In this document: positions 1 through 7,422 of the stretch, piece by piece
Layout of the letters: each line of letters begins with the position of its first letter
How positions within the stretch are numbered: the stretch's first letter is position 1
The notes under the pieces: generated by a model
The model's input: the letters and a program-made list of their open reading frames with translations, nothing else
Told to the model about the DNA's origin: nothing
The model's database searches: none
Program-made: the position numbers and the translations under genes
NCBI GenBank assembly: GCA_964429575.1
Contig: CAYSCX010000032.1
Coordinates: 1-27,169, forward strand
Length of the DNA: 27,169 nt
DNA from: CAYSCX01 sp964429575
Lineage (GTDB): Bacteria > Desulfobacterota > Binatia > Binatales > Binataceae
Reading direction: 5' to 3'

Positions 1-80
1 TGCTCGTCTCCGCCGGAGCAACCCCAGGTGGAGAAGACGGCGAGCAGCGCGGCGACAATTGTGGCGTAGCGCAAGCCCAT
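1..80 (-). CDS. Probable periplasmic adaptor lipoprotein of an efflux system, N-terminal fragment
   Basis: Only the first 26 codons lie in the window; the gene runs off the left edge. The ATG (78-80) overlaps the TGA of the upstream outer-membrane factor gene by one base (TGATG), which implies translational coupling in one operon. The visible peptide begins MGLRYATIVAALLAVFS and reaches a Cys in a TWGC context at about residue 21, followed by SGGDE. This is a hydrophobic export signal with a weak lipobox-like end. In the order TolC-type protein then exported protein, the usual partner is an HlyD/CusB-type membrane fusion protein that bridges an inner-membrane pump to the outer-membrane channel. 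The assignment is from context only, because no domain is visible. Confidence 0.55.
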   Translation of the reverse strand, partial: MGLRYATIVAALLAVFSTWGCSGGDE

Positions 81-1384
81 CACGGCTTCCCCCCGGCAAG
101 GTCAAACCCGGCGACCCGCATGAGGTTGACCCACGCGAGTGCGTAGTCCCGGCGCGCCTCGATCTCGGAGATCTCGAGATCGATCAGAGTTCGCTGGGCA
201 GTCAGTGCATCAGTTACCGACAACTGGCGGGAGGCCAACCCCTCGCCGATGCCGCTTAGGCCGGTTGCGGCACGCGCCATCAGCGCGGGAGTGTACGGCA
301 GAAGTGCGCCCGCTCTTGTGCTCCAGTCAGCGTAGGCTTGCGCGACGTCGACCTGCACGCGGCGCCGGATGAGAGCAAGATCCGCGCGGGACTGCTCGAT
401 GCGGGCGAGCGTCTCACTGATGTCGCCGCTGCGGCTTGGACCGACCGGCGACGGCAGCGGGATTGGTATGGTGACACCGCCGCCCAAGACGCGTTCGTTG
501 AAGCCGTCGCGGTTGGCAAAGAACGAAAAAATGGGATTGGGGATGCGCTCCCGCTTGATCAAGTCGAGCTGGCTCAGCAGAGCCCTGCGTTCCGCGTCGG
601 CCGCGGCGACCTCACCTCTGAGCATCAGCGCGCGCGCCGTCAGCAGCTCAACGCCGCCGCCGAACTCGGGCGGAAATGGAAACGGCGGCGACATCTCGTC
701 GCGCAATATCAACAGACCGGACCCCTCGATGCCGAGCAGCGCCCTGAGCAGTGCTGTGGATGCGCGCTCGGCGCGAAGAGCCGCAAAGCGCAGCTGTCCG
801 ATCCGGATGCTCTCGGCTGCGATGAGATCGGCGCGAAGTGCAGATAGCAGCCCTTCGGCGGCCTGTTCCTGCGCGAGCTGGCGCAGCGAATCCGCGACCT
901 GGCCCACTCTGTCGGCGAGTCGCACAACCTGGCGCGCCGCCACCACCTCGAAGTAGGTGCGGAGCGCCTGGGCGGCGACCTCGAGTTCCGTGACCGCCAG
1001 CCGGCGAACTTGCGCTTCGGTCTCTGCGTCAACGCGGCGCAGCCGCGCTCCGCGCTGTCCGGCGATTTCAATTTCCTGGGAGACCGTTAAGTACCAGTTG
1101 AAAGTCTGGGGCCGGTCCGGCCCGCTGCCGAAGAGCTGCCGCTGGTCCGCGCTGAACGAAACGAACGGATGCTTGGGCAGCCACGTCCCGGCAGTGACCC
1201 TGCGTCCCTGCAACGCCGCGAACTCCAATCTCGCGCGTTGTACTTCGGGGCTATGTTGAAGGGCGCATCTCACCACTTGGGCCTGGCCAAGAGGTTCGAC
1301 GCATGCGTCCTGCCCCAACACAGAGGGCGGCGCGCTCAGCAGAACCGCCGCGACGACCGCCGCGACGAAGCGATGGCTTCGCAT
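80..1384 (-). CDS. TolC-family outer-membrane efflux protein (CzcC-like)
   Basis: This is a 434-residue protein of the outer membrane factor family, whose trimers form the beta-barrel and alpha-helical tunnel of tripartite efflux pumps. A Sec signal peptide covers residues 1-24 (hydrophobic VAAVVAAVLLSA, likely cleavage near VLG-Q). The repeat starts with ALQHSPEVQRARLE, typical of OEP domains, and continues with long Ala/Leu/Arg-rich helices; a second copy begins around residue 250 (LTARALMLRGEVAAADAERRAL). The stretch with SVSQEIEIAGQR-like residues (about 100-112) and the VTIPIPLP strand match heavy-metal CzcC-type members. The start is well supported: GGAGGA lies 4-9 bases upstream of ATG. 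The 3' end overlaps the adaptor gene, and a Cys-rich exported protein lies upstream. That context favours metal or cation efflux, but the substrate cannot be read from this protein alone. Confidence 0.88.
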   Translation of the reverse strand: MRSHRFVAAVVAAVLLSAPPSVLGQDACVEPLGQAQVVRCALQHSPEVQRARLEFAALQGRRVTAGTWLPKHPFVSFSADQRQLFGSGPDRPQTFNWYLTVSQEIEIAGQRGARLRRVDAETEAQVRRLAVTELEVAAQALRTYFEVVAARQVVRLADRVGQVADSLRQLAQEQAAEGLLSALRADLIAAESIRIGQLRFAALRAERASTALLRALLGIEGSGLLILRDEMSPPFPFPPEFGGGVELLTARALMLRGEVAAADAERRALLSQLDLIKRERIPNPIFSFFANRDGFNERVLGGGVTIPIPLPSPVGPSRSGDISETLARIEQSRADLALIRRRVQVDVAQAYADWSTRAGALLPYTPALMARAATGLSGIGEGLASRQLSVTDALTAQRTLIDLEISEIEARRDYALAWVNLMRVAGFDLAGGKP

Positions 1385-1464
1385 GACTCCTCCTCGAGCT
1401 TGTGTCGGCCAGGGTCGGGACGCGGTGCGTCCCGAGCAGGCCGCGAATCCGCAAATCGGGATTG

Positions 1465-1800
1465 TCAGCTTCGAGGAGGCCGAAAGATGGCGTCTGTGTG
1501 CAGACTTTGAATCGGAACGTCAGGCGCGACGAATGCATTCTCCGAACAATTCGCCGGATCCGCAGAAACGCCGCAGGTGGAAAGTGCGAGCGTCCGGCCG
1601 GGATGCCTGCAAGCGCAAGTCGGGCACAGAGGCAGACAGTTAGAACCCGCTCCTGCCCCGTCTAGTTCGCCGGAGCAATCCGCGCGCACCGCTCCAAGGG
1701 CGCCTGCGGTGAAATGAAGCAGCCCCGACGCGTCGAGCACCACGAGCGCGAGCAAGATGCTCGCCGCGGCACGGACCGTTGATGACTCACGCGCTCTCAT
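1465..1800 (-). CDS. Small exported Cys-rich protein upstream of the efflux operon
   Basis: This is a 111-residue protein I cannot name. It has a hydrophobic export segment (residues 11-29, AAASILLALVVLDASGLLH) and then a Cys-rich body: Cys at 42, 55, 59, 62, 64, 76 and 85, with the dense motif CLPLCPTCAC at 55-64 and His67. The C-terminus ends HTDAIFRPPRS, a short basic tail that I associate, without verification, with small proteins found beside CzcC-type efflux genes. It is co-directional with the TolC gene, with an 80-base gap. The Cys spacing suggests periplasmic binding of a soft metal, which would fit an efflux accessory or sensor. No strong ribosome binding site precedes the ATG. It might be spurious, but the signal peptide, the Cys pattern and the position argue that it is real. 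Confidence 0.6.
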   Translation of the reverse strand: MRARESSTVRAAASILLALVVLDASGLLHFTAGALGAVRADCSGELDGAGAGSNCLPLCPTCACRHPGRTLALSTCGVSADPANCSENAFVAPDVPIQSLHTDAIFRPPRS

Positions 1801-1926
1801 AGTGATGACAGCCGCACTAAGGCGGCGAAGAATTTACGCTAACAGCGGGTGCGCCCCGGGTCCAGCGGACCACTGGGCGAAGCCGCGCGCGGTGTGGGCG
1901 AACGAGGCGGTTGTGCGGGTGCGGGC

Positions 1927-2544
1927 TCAGCCGTTCTTGCGCGCGACGACGACCTTGTGCACCGAGATGCGCGAGAGGCGCTCGTCGCGCTCGACCGTGA
2001 TATCGTGGTCCTTGAGTACGTCGCTCGCGCGCAGCCGCGTGGTCCAGCCGAGCCGCTTGGTAACCGGGTTGATGATGGCTGCCGCGAAGTAGAGAAGGGG
2101 GCTTTCACTCGCGAAGTGCGAGACGATGGCGATTCGGCCGCCGGGTTTGCAGACCCGCACCATCTCGCTCATCATGCGCTTCGGATCCGGCACCACGGTC
2201 ATCACGTGGAAGGTGGTAACCCAGTCGAAGCTCGAATCCGGGAAATCCAGGTTGAGCGCATCGCCTTCGCGAAGTTCGATTTGTGAAAGCTGATTCTCGT
2301 ATGCCTTGGCGACCGCCTGCTGGAGCATCTCAGCCGACGGATCGATTCCCACCACGTGAACATACGGCGGATAGGACTCGAGCGAGATTCCGGTGCCAAC
2401 GCCAACCTCGAGCACGCGTTGACCCGGGCGGAGATTGAGCGAGTCGATGACATCGCGCTCATGATCGACGAATACGCGTCCGAAGACCGGATCGTAAAAC
2501 CGGGCTAAATCTGAATAGACGCGGCTTTGATGTGGCTCGGCCAT
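1927..2544 (-). CDS. Class I SAM methyltransferase, PmtA-like (phosphatidylethanolamine N-methyltransferase type)
   Basis: This is a 205-residue Rossmann-fold methyltransferase. SAM motif I is VLEVGVGTGISL (about residues 44-55), the acidic end of strand 2 is GIDPSAEML, motif II is in FDWVTTFHVMTVVPDP, and motif III is VCKPGGRIAIVSHF. The opening YSDLARFYDPVFGRVF and the VVPDP and SHF motifs resemble the soluble bacterial PmtA that converts phosphatidylethanolamine to phosphatidylcholine with three SAM. An alternative is a ubiquinone/menaquinone-type methyltransferase. The start is ATG at 2544, behind GGGGGA; an in-frame TTG one codon earlier is less likely. The gene stands alone between the Cys-rich protein gene and the HTH gene, all on the minus strand. 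Confidence 0.8.
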   Translation of the reverse strand: MAEPHQSRVYSDLARFYDPVFGRVFVDHERDVIDSLNLRPGQRVLEVGVGTGISLESYPPYVHVVGIDPSAEMLQQAVAKAYENQLSQIELREGDALNLDFPDSSFDWVTTFHVMTVVPDPKRMMSEMVRVCKPGGRIAIVSHFASESPLLYFAAAIINPVTKRLGWTTRLRASDVLKDHDITVERDERLSRISVHKVVVARKNG

Positions 2545-2631
2545 CAACGATCCCCCAAGGCGACGTTCGCTCGACCCGTCAAGTCGTCCAGCTTAGCGAC
2601 CCCAATCCCCCACGTCATCCTTTCCCGTCAC

Positions 2632-2826
2632 TCAGGCGGCAGCGTTGACGCCTCGAAGCTGACGTTTCGCGATCGCAATGTCGCGCTTGCGGAAGCGCCA
2701 TTGGCGCCCCTTCTTGAAGGCAGGGATAAGTTGCCGTCGCGCGAACTCGTTAACGGTGTCCGGGCTGAGGTCGAGCAAAAACGCGACCTCGCGCGAGGTG
2801 AGCAGTATGTCGTCTTTATCGGACAT
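2632..2826 (-). CDS. Excisionase/MerR-type helix-turn-helix DNA-binding protein
   Basis: This protein of about 64 residues consists almost entirely of one HTH_17-type domain (excisionase family). The core reads LLTSREVAFLLDLSPDTVNEFA, a helix-turn-helix, followed by RRQLIPAFKKGRQWRFRKRDI, the wing. Such proteins bind DNA as small regulators or recombination directionality factors; no integrase is visible nearby, so a regulatory role is more likely. I chose the ATG at 2826 (MSDKDD). An in-frame GTG at 2844 would add six residues, and neither has a strong ribosome binding site. A sigma70-like promoter lies just upstream (2872-2900). The position downstream of secD is where secF usually lies. 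Confidence 0.75.
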   Translation of the reverse strand: MSDKDDILLTSREVAFLLDLSPDTVNEFARRQLIPAFKKGRQWRFRKRDIAIAKRQLRGVNAAA

Positions 2827-2871
2827 ATCGGTCCAGCCAGACACCCCAGCGCGGCGGGGCAGAACGCGACC

Positions 2872-2900
2872 TTGTAATATGCGCGACAGTAAAAAGTCAA
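2872..2900 (-). promoter_or_regulatory. Predicted sigma70 promoter of the HTH gene
   Basis: On the minus strand, TTGACT (2895-2900) is followed after 17 bases by TTACAA (2872-2877); an overlapping TATTAC (2874-2879) would give a 15-base spacer. Transcription would start near 2866, leaving a 5' leader of about 20-40 bases before the HTH gene. This implies the gene is transcribed independently of secD. Confidence 0.45.
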
Positions 2901-2986
2901 GTTCGCTTCAAAACCGGGTTGTGGATGTACTGTCAGCGCGCCAGCGTTAGCTTGCAGAGCGATTCGCAGGTCTCACGCCAGCGCCT

Positions 2987-3021
2987 GCGGGCGAGCTGAC
3001 CAATTCCGCAGGATCGCCCGC
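2987..3021 (-). terminator. Stem-loop immediately after secD
   Basis: GCGGGCGA (2987-2994) and TCGCCCGC (3014-3021) are perfectly complementary over 8 bp with a 19-base loop, starting 3 bases after the secD stop. An overlapping alternative pairing (CCTGCGG 2984-2990 with CCGCAGG 3006-3012) competes with it. No T-run follows, so it is not a classical intrinsic terminator. It may stabilise the 3' end of the secD message. Confidence 0.35.
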
Positions 3022-3023
3022 GA

Positions 3024-4685
3024 TCAGACGCTGATCCTGACGAGCTTGCGGGCCGAAATCAGATAGTCGTACCACGCGCGGGTGACCACGATGCAGGAAA
3101 AGATGCCCGTCAGAATGCCGACGCAGAGCGTCACGGCGAAACCCTTGACCGGTCCGGTGCCGAACTGGAACAGGATCAGCCCCGCGACGAAGGTGGTGAA
3201 GTTGGAGTCGCGGATCGCCGACCACGCTCGTGAGTAGCCGAGCTTGACGGCATCGCGCGGTGTCTTGCCCTCGCGCAACTCCTCTCGCATTCGTTCGTTG
3301 ATCAGCACGTTGGCATCGACGGACATGCCGAGCGTCAGCACGATGCCGGCGATGCCGGGCAGGGTGAGCGTCGCCTGCAGCGCCGCCATCACGCACAACA
3401 GCAGGAGGATATTCAGCGTGAGACCGAAGTCGGCGAGCACGCCTGCGCCGCTGTAGTAGAGCGCCATGAATCCGAGCACGAGCACCGCGCCGATCACGAA
3501 TGAGATCTGCCCCTGTCGAATCGAGTCGCTGCCGAGCGATGGACCAACCGTCCGTTCTTCTTCGATCACGACCGGTGCGGGCAGCGAGCCTGAGCGCAAC
3601 ACGATCGCGAGGTCGTGCGCCTCTTCGAACGTAAACCGCCCGGTGATTTGAACCTGGCCGGCGGGGATTCGCTCCCGAATCACGGGCGCCGAATAGACAG
3701 TGCCGTCGAGAACGATGGCAAGCCGGCGGCTGACGTTGGCGGCCGTCAGCTCGTCAAAGATTTGCGCGCCGCGCGGATCGAGGTCGACGGTAACGTACGG
3801 ACCCTCGAGTCGCCCGCCCGGCCGGACGCGCGCGTCGGTGATCACTTCGCCGGTCATATGCAGCGGGGTCTCGACCAGGTACGGTTGCCGTCCGCCGCGC
3901 TCCGCCGGCCCGTAGAGAATTTCGTCTCCGGGCGGGGGTCCATCGCGAACGGCATCCTGCACGTTGTGCTGATCGTCCACGAGCTTGAACTGCAGCACCG
4001 CAGTCTTGCCGATCAGTTCCTTTGCGCGTTGGGGATCCTGAATGCCGGGAAGCTGGACGAGAATGTTGGTATCGCCTTCGCGGGCGACGGTCGTTTCGCG
4101 CACGCCGAGCTGGTCGATGCGGTTGCGGATGGTTTCAAGCGCCTGTTCCATCGCGCTGGTGCGCAACTGCTGGAGGTCACGAGGCTTGAACTGGAGGCTG
4201 TAGACAGGACCGGCTGCGGAGCTTTCCACCGGTGCGGCGGCCAGATCGGGGAATAATTCCCGGATCAGGTCGAGGAACGGGGTGCGCTGGTCGGGCTTCT
4301 TGAGCGTCACGACGACGTTGCCAGAGGAATCTTGCGCCACCTCGTCGAACTCGAGGTTGTGCTTTTTTAGCTCGCGTTTAAGATCATCGCCGCGGCGCTT
4401 GAGCGCGGCGTTTACGGCTTCATCGAGTTTCACCTCCATCAGGAGATGCGTGCCACCCTGCAGGTCGAGTCCGAGCTGAATCTTCGCGCCGCCAAGCCAG
4501 GTTTTGTACCAGCCGGGCATCCGGACGTTGAAAGTCGGCAGGAGCAGCACGACCGACACAGCGACCAGCGCGAGCGCGAGGTAAAGTCGCGCGAGACCGC
4601 TGCCGTTGGTGAAGTGGAGGTAGAGGAAGGAAATCGCCAGCGCGAGCAGGATCAGAATCGGCGCGATATTCTGCTGGGCTTCCAC
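3024..4685 (-). CDS. secD: Protein translocase subunit SecD
   Basis: This is a 553-residue SecD, which with SecF uses the proton-motive force to pull exported proteins through SecYEG. Visible family blocks are LGLDLQGGTHLLMEV (71-85), RIDQLGVRE (189-197), VQLPGIQDP (210-218), LDGTVYSAPVI (326-336) and GRFTFEEAHDLA (349-360). Next comes the membrane domain with GMSVDANVLINERMREEL (453-470), where Asp457 is the conserved charged residue, and then DSNFTTF and GTGPVKGFAVTL. Two features are odd. The N-terminus carries two hydrophobic stretches (8-25 and 33-51) where SecD normally has one, and no secF follows. The start is a GTG with no clear ribosome binding site, 35 bases after yajC. No alternative start exists between the two hydrophobic stretches. 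Confidence 0.96.
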   Translation of the reverse strand: MEAQQNIAPILILLALAISFLYLHFTNGSGLARLYLALALVAVSVVLLLPTFNVRMPGWYKTWLGGAKIQLGLDLQGGTHLLMEVKLDEAVNAALKRRGDDLKRELKKHNLEFDEVAQDSSGNVVVTLKKPDQRTPFLDLIRELFPDLAAAPVESSAAGPVYSLQFKPRDLQQLRTSAMEQALETIRNRIDQLGVRETTVAREGDTNILVQLPGIQDPQRAKELIGKTAVLQFKLVDDQHNVQDAVRDGPPPGDEILYGPAERGGRQPYLVETPLHMTGEVITDARVRPGGRLEGPYVTVDLDPRGAQIFDELTAANVSRRLAIVLDGTVYSAPVIRERIPAGQVQITGRFTFEEAHDLAIVLRSGSLPAPVVIEEERTVGPSLGSDSIRQGQISFVIGAVLVLGFMALYYSGAGVLADFGLTLNILLLLCVMAALQATLTLPGIAGIVLTLGMSVDANVLINERMREELREGKTPRDAVKLGYSRAWSAIRDSNFTTFVAGLILFQFGTGPVKGFAVTLCVGILTGIFSCIVVTRAWYDYLISARKLVRISV

Positions 4686-4720
4686 GTCGGATCACGAAGC
4701 GCGACGATTGTACCGCCGCG

Positions 4721-5077
4721 TCAGTCTTTTTCCTTTCTCTTCTGTGCTGCCTTGGATGGACTGGCGAGACCGGTCACATGGGCGCGCTCAACCTTGACCT
4801 TAACGTTGGGAGCAATCTCGACTGTGAGCACCTTTTCATCAACGTCCGCCACGCGCCCAATGATCCCGCCCGTAGTGACGACCTCGTCGTTGCGTTTGAG
4901 GCCTTGCAGCAGTTTCGAGTGCTCCGCGGCCTTTCGCGTCTGCGGACGGATCAAAAGAAAGTAGAAGATTCCGAACATGAACGCGATGGGGATGATGACG
5001 CTGAACAACAGCTGTTCGTAGGTGCTCGACGGCGCACCCGGTGACTGGGCCCACGCAATTCCTTTAAACCACGACAT
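4721..5077 (-). CDS. yajC: Preprotein translocase subunit YajC
   Basis: This is a 118-residue inner-membrane protein of the SecDF-YajC accessory complex. A single membrane helix (about 24-42, FSVIIPIAFMFGIFYFLLI) is followed by the family hallmark RPQTRKA and then GLKRNDEVVTTGGIIGRV and the small beta domain; the tail is Lys-rich. The frame is open upstream, but the start is ATG 5077: only from there does the product have the usual length and topology, and AGGA lies upstream in the short gap after tgt. It sits between tgt (17 bases) and secD (35 bases) in one minus-strand unit, the common bacterial queA-tgt-yajC-secD order. Confidence 0.94.
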   Translation of the reverse strand: MSWFKGIAWAQSPGAPSSTYEQLLFSVIIPIAFMFGIFYFLLIRPQTRKAAEHSKLLQGLKRNDEVVTTGGIIGRVADVDEKVLTVEIAPNVKVKVERAHVTGLASPSKAAQKRKEKD

Positions 5078-5094
5078 CGCCGGAATCGTCCTGA

Positions 5095-6219
5095 TCAGGC
5101 CGCCTCGCCGCCAGAAATTCGCTCCGTAAGCGTGCGGGCGTACGCGTTGAAAGTCCGTGATGCGATAGCAGCTTGAGCATCGCGCATCAAGCGGGCGTAG
5201 AAAAAGAGGTTGTGCTCGGTGAGTGCTCGCGCCGCGAGGATCTCGCCGGAAAGATGGAGGTGGCGCAGGTAGCCGCGACTGAGGCCGGTGCAGGTGCGGC
5301 AGCCACAATCGGGATCGAGCGGGCGCGTGTCGCGCGCATATTCGGAGCGTTTGATTGACACGCGGCCTTCGCTCGTAAACGCGCTGCCGTTGCGTGCGTT
5401 GCGGGTGGGCAGCACGCAGTCGAACATGTCGTAGCCCATCGCTATTGCCGCTAAAAGATCCTCAGGTGTGCCGACCCCCATCAGGTAACGCGGGCGCGCC
5501 GCGGGCAACAGTGACGCGGACAACGCCGCCATCTCGCGCATGGCGTCCTTGGGCTCGCCCACCGACAATCCACCGGCCGCGAAACCGTCGAAGTCCAGCG
5601 ACGTGATTTGCAGCGCGCTGGTGCGGCGAAGATCGGCATATACGCTGCCCTGCACGATTCCGAACAGCGCCTGGTGCTCGCTGCGGCGCGCGGCGAGAGA
5701 GCGCTCCGCCCATCGCGAGGTCAGCTCAAGCGACTTCCGTGCACGATCGTAGTCGGCGGGATACGGCGTGCACTCATCGAGCGCCATCATTATGTCCGCG
5801 CCAAGCCGCTCCTGGATTTCCACGGCGCTCGCGGGGGTCAGCGTGATGCGCGCGCCGTCCAAGTGCGAACGGAAACAGATGCCGTTATCGTCGATCGAGT
5901 TGATTTTCGCGAGGCTCATCGCCTGGAAGCCGCCCGAGTCCGTCAGCACCGCACCCGCAAATCCCATGAAACGCGCGACGCCGCCCATCTGCCCGACCAA
6001 TTCCGCGCCGGGGCGCACCGCGAGGTGATACGCGTTAGCGAGCACCAGCCGGTAGCCCATCGACCAAAGCTCATCGGGCGCCATCGCCTTCACGGCGGCG
6101 CGGGTGCCGACCGGCATGAAGGCGGGCGTCGCGATTTCGCCGTGCGCGGTAACGAGGCGGCCCGCGCGCGCATCGCCGTCGCGCGCGACAACCTCGAACT
6201 GGATCGGCGCGCCGCTCAT
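5095..6219 (-). CDS. tgt: tRNA-guanine transglycosylase (queuine tRNA-ribosyltransferase)
   Basis: This is a 374-residue cytoplasmic enzyme that exchanges guanine-34 of GUN-anticodon tRNAs for preQ1. It has the full family length. Asp94 in TDSGGFQ is the general acid/base, Asp267 in MFDCVLPTRN is the nucleophile, and GGLSVGE (216-222) contributes to the base pocket. The zinc site is CGCRTC (Cys305, 307, 310) plus His336 in TEHN. Its ATG overlaps the queA stop by four bases (ATGA), so the two are translationally coupled and act in consecutive steps of queuosine synthesis. Confidence 0.97.
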   Translation of the reverse strand: MSGAPIQFEVVARDGDARAGRLVTAHGEIATPAFMPVGTRAAVKAMAPDELWSMGYRLVLANAYHLAVRPGAELVGQMGGVARFMGFAGAVLTDSGGFQAMSLAKINSIDDNGICFRSHLDGARITLTPASAVEIQERLGADIMMALDECTPYPADYDRARKSLELTSRWAERSLAARRSEHQALFGIVQGSVYADLRRTSALQITSLDFDGFAAGGLSVGEPKDAMREMAALSASLLPAARPRYLMGVGTPEDLLAAIAMGYDMFDCVLPTRNARNGSAFTSEGRVSIKRSEYARDTRPLDPDCGCRTCTGLSRGYLRHLHLSGEILAARALTEHNLFFYARLMRDAQAAIASRTFNAYARTLTERISGGEAA

Positions 6220-7235
6220 AGGATCAACATTGCGTCGCCGTAGCTGAGGAAGCGGTAGCGGCGGCGGATCGCTTCGCGGTACGCGCCCTGGATAACGTCG
6301 CGGCCCGCGAATGCCATTACAAGCGCGAGCACCGTGGTCCGCGGCATGTGAAAGTTCGTGAGCATCGCGTCGACGAGTTTGAACCGGAAACCCGGCGAGA
6401 TGAACAGGCCGGTGAAGCCTTCGCGGTCGCCGGTCACCGCGTAGGATTCGAGCGCGCGTACGCTGCTGGTGCCGACCGCGATGACGCGCGCGCCGGTTCG
6501 CCGTGCATGGTCAATGGCGGCGATGGTCGCGCCGGGAATCGTGTACCACTCGGATTCCATCGTGTGGCTCTCGACTTGCGGCGCGCGCAGCGGCGCGAAC
6601 GTCCCGGGCCCGATGTGCAGCGTAACGGTGACGGTGTGAACGCCGGCGGCGGCAAGCTCCGCGAACAGCCGCTCGGTGAAATGGAGACCGGCGGTCGGTG
6701 CCGCGATTGCGCCGGCATGCTCGGCATACACGGTTTGGTAATCGGCGAAATCCGACTCGAGCGCCGGGCGTTGAATGTAGTGAGGCAGCGCGAGCGTGCC
6801 ATGGCGTTGGATTAGCTGCTCTATCGACGTGCCGTTGTCGCTCACAACAATCGGACGTCCCGGCCGCGCATACCCGACAACGCGCAGCACCGCATCGCCG
6901 TCGAAAAGGAGGCGAGTGTCGTCGCGCAGCGGGCGATGCGTCCGTGCCAGCGCAAGCCATCCGCCGGCAGGCTCGGTCAGCGGGCGGACAAGCAAAAGCT
7001 CGACGCGTGCGCCCGATTCCTTGCGTGCGAATAGCCGCGCGGGAATGACCCGCGTGTCGTTGAGCACGAGCAGGTCGCCGTCGGCGAGATGCCGCGGGAG
7101 CTTATAGAAGCGCGAGTGGCCGATCTCGTTGCCGCGTCGATTGACGACGAGCATGCGCGCCTCGTCGCGCGTCGCCAGCGGTTCCTGCGCGATCAGTTCC
7201 GCGGGCAGCTCGTAGTCGAGTTCCGTGAGGTGCAT
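6216..7235 (-). CDS. queA: S-adenosylmethionine:tRNA ribosyltransferase-isomerase
   Basis: This is a 339-residue cytoplasmic enzyme that transfers and isomerises the ribosyl group of SAM onto preQ1-tRNA to make epoxyqueuosine. Family blocks are present throughout: FDYELP-like LDYELPAELIAQEP at the N-terminus, LLVLNDTRVIPARL (55-68), GTLALPHYIQR, YQTVYAEHAGAIAAPTAGLHFT (about 167-188), HIGPGTF, VIAVGTSSVRALES and LLTNFH-like MLTNFHMPRTT. The length is normal. It is the first gene of the queA-tgt-yajC-secD unit; a 187-base gap with a repeat-like sequence separates it from apbE upstream. Confidence 0.97.
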   Translation of the reverse strand: MHLTELDYELPAELIAQEPLATRDEARMLVVNRRGNEIGHSRFYKLPRHLADGDLLVLNDTRVIPARLFARKESGARVELLLVRPLTEPAGGWLALARTHRPLRDDTRLLFDGDAVLRVVGYARPGRPIVVSDNGTSIEQLIQRHGTLALPHYIQRPALESDFADYQTVYAEHAGAIAAPTAGLHFTERLFAELAAAGVHTVTVTLHIGPGTFAPLRAPQVESHTMESEWYTIPGATIAAIDHARRTGARVIAVGTSSVRALESYAVTGDREGFTGLFISPGFRFKLVDAMLTNFHMPRTTVLALVMAFAGRDVIQGAYREAIRRRYRFLSYGDAMLIL

Positions 7236-7340
7236 GAGGGAAATGGAGTGAGGTAACGATGTCGTGCAAACAAGAGGATATCAGGGCACGGCGCGTCGCG
7301 GGAGGCGTCACAGGCTGGAGGTGAGATCGAGCACCGCTTC

Positions 7341-7365
7341 GATCCTTCGCTCGGCTCAGGATGAC
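7341..7365. repeat. Short palindromic intergenic repeat-like sequence
   Basis: The sequence runs GATCCTTCGCTCGG then CTCAGGATGAC, with ATCCT and AGGAT at its ends able to pair. It lies in the otherwise empty gap (7236-7422) between apbE and queA. It resembles the dispersed intergenic elements common in environmental genomes, and related short words occur at 11655-11672. It is a single clear copy here, so calling it a repeat rests on recollection. Confidence 0.35.
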
Positions 7366-7422
7366 TAAGTGGGAGGGATGAGCGGCTGGTCGGAGACACT
7401 GCCGAGATTGAAAACAGCAGCG

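Noticed and set aside
2881..2942. GCGCGACAGT and ACTGTCAGCGCGC as an operator pair near the HTH promoter
   Set aside because: The arms differ by a three-base insertion and one arm is far upstream of the -35; too weak to claim.
3615..4256. 213-codon plus-strand frame
   Set aside because: Antisense to secD; no family features.
5078..5308. Upstream extension of yajC
   Set aside because: The added 77 residues lie opposite the tgt 3' end in another frame, are Arg/Pro-rich and are absent from the family; the start at 5077 is normal.
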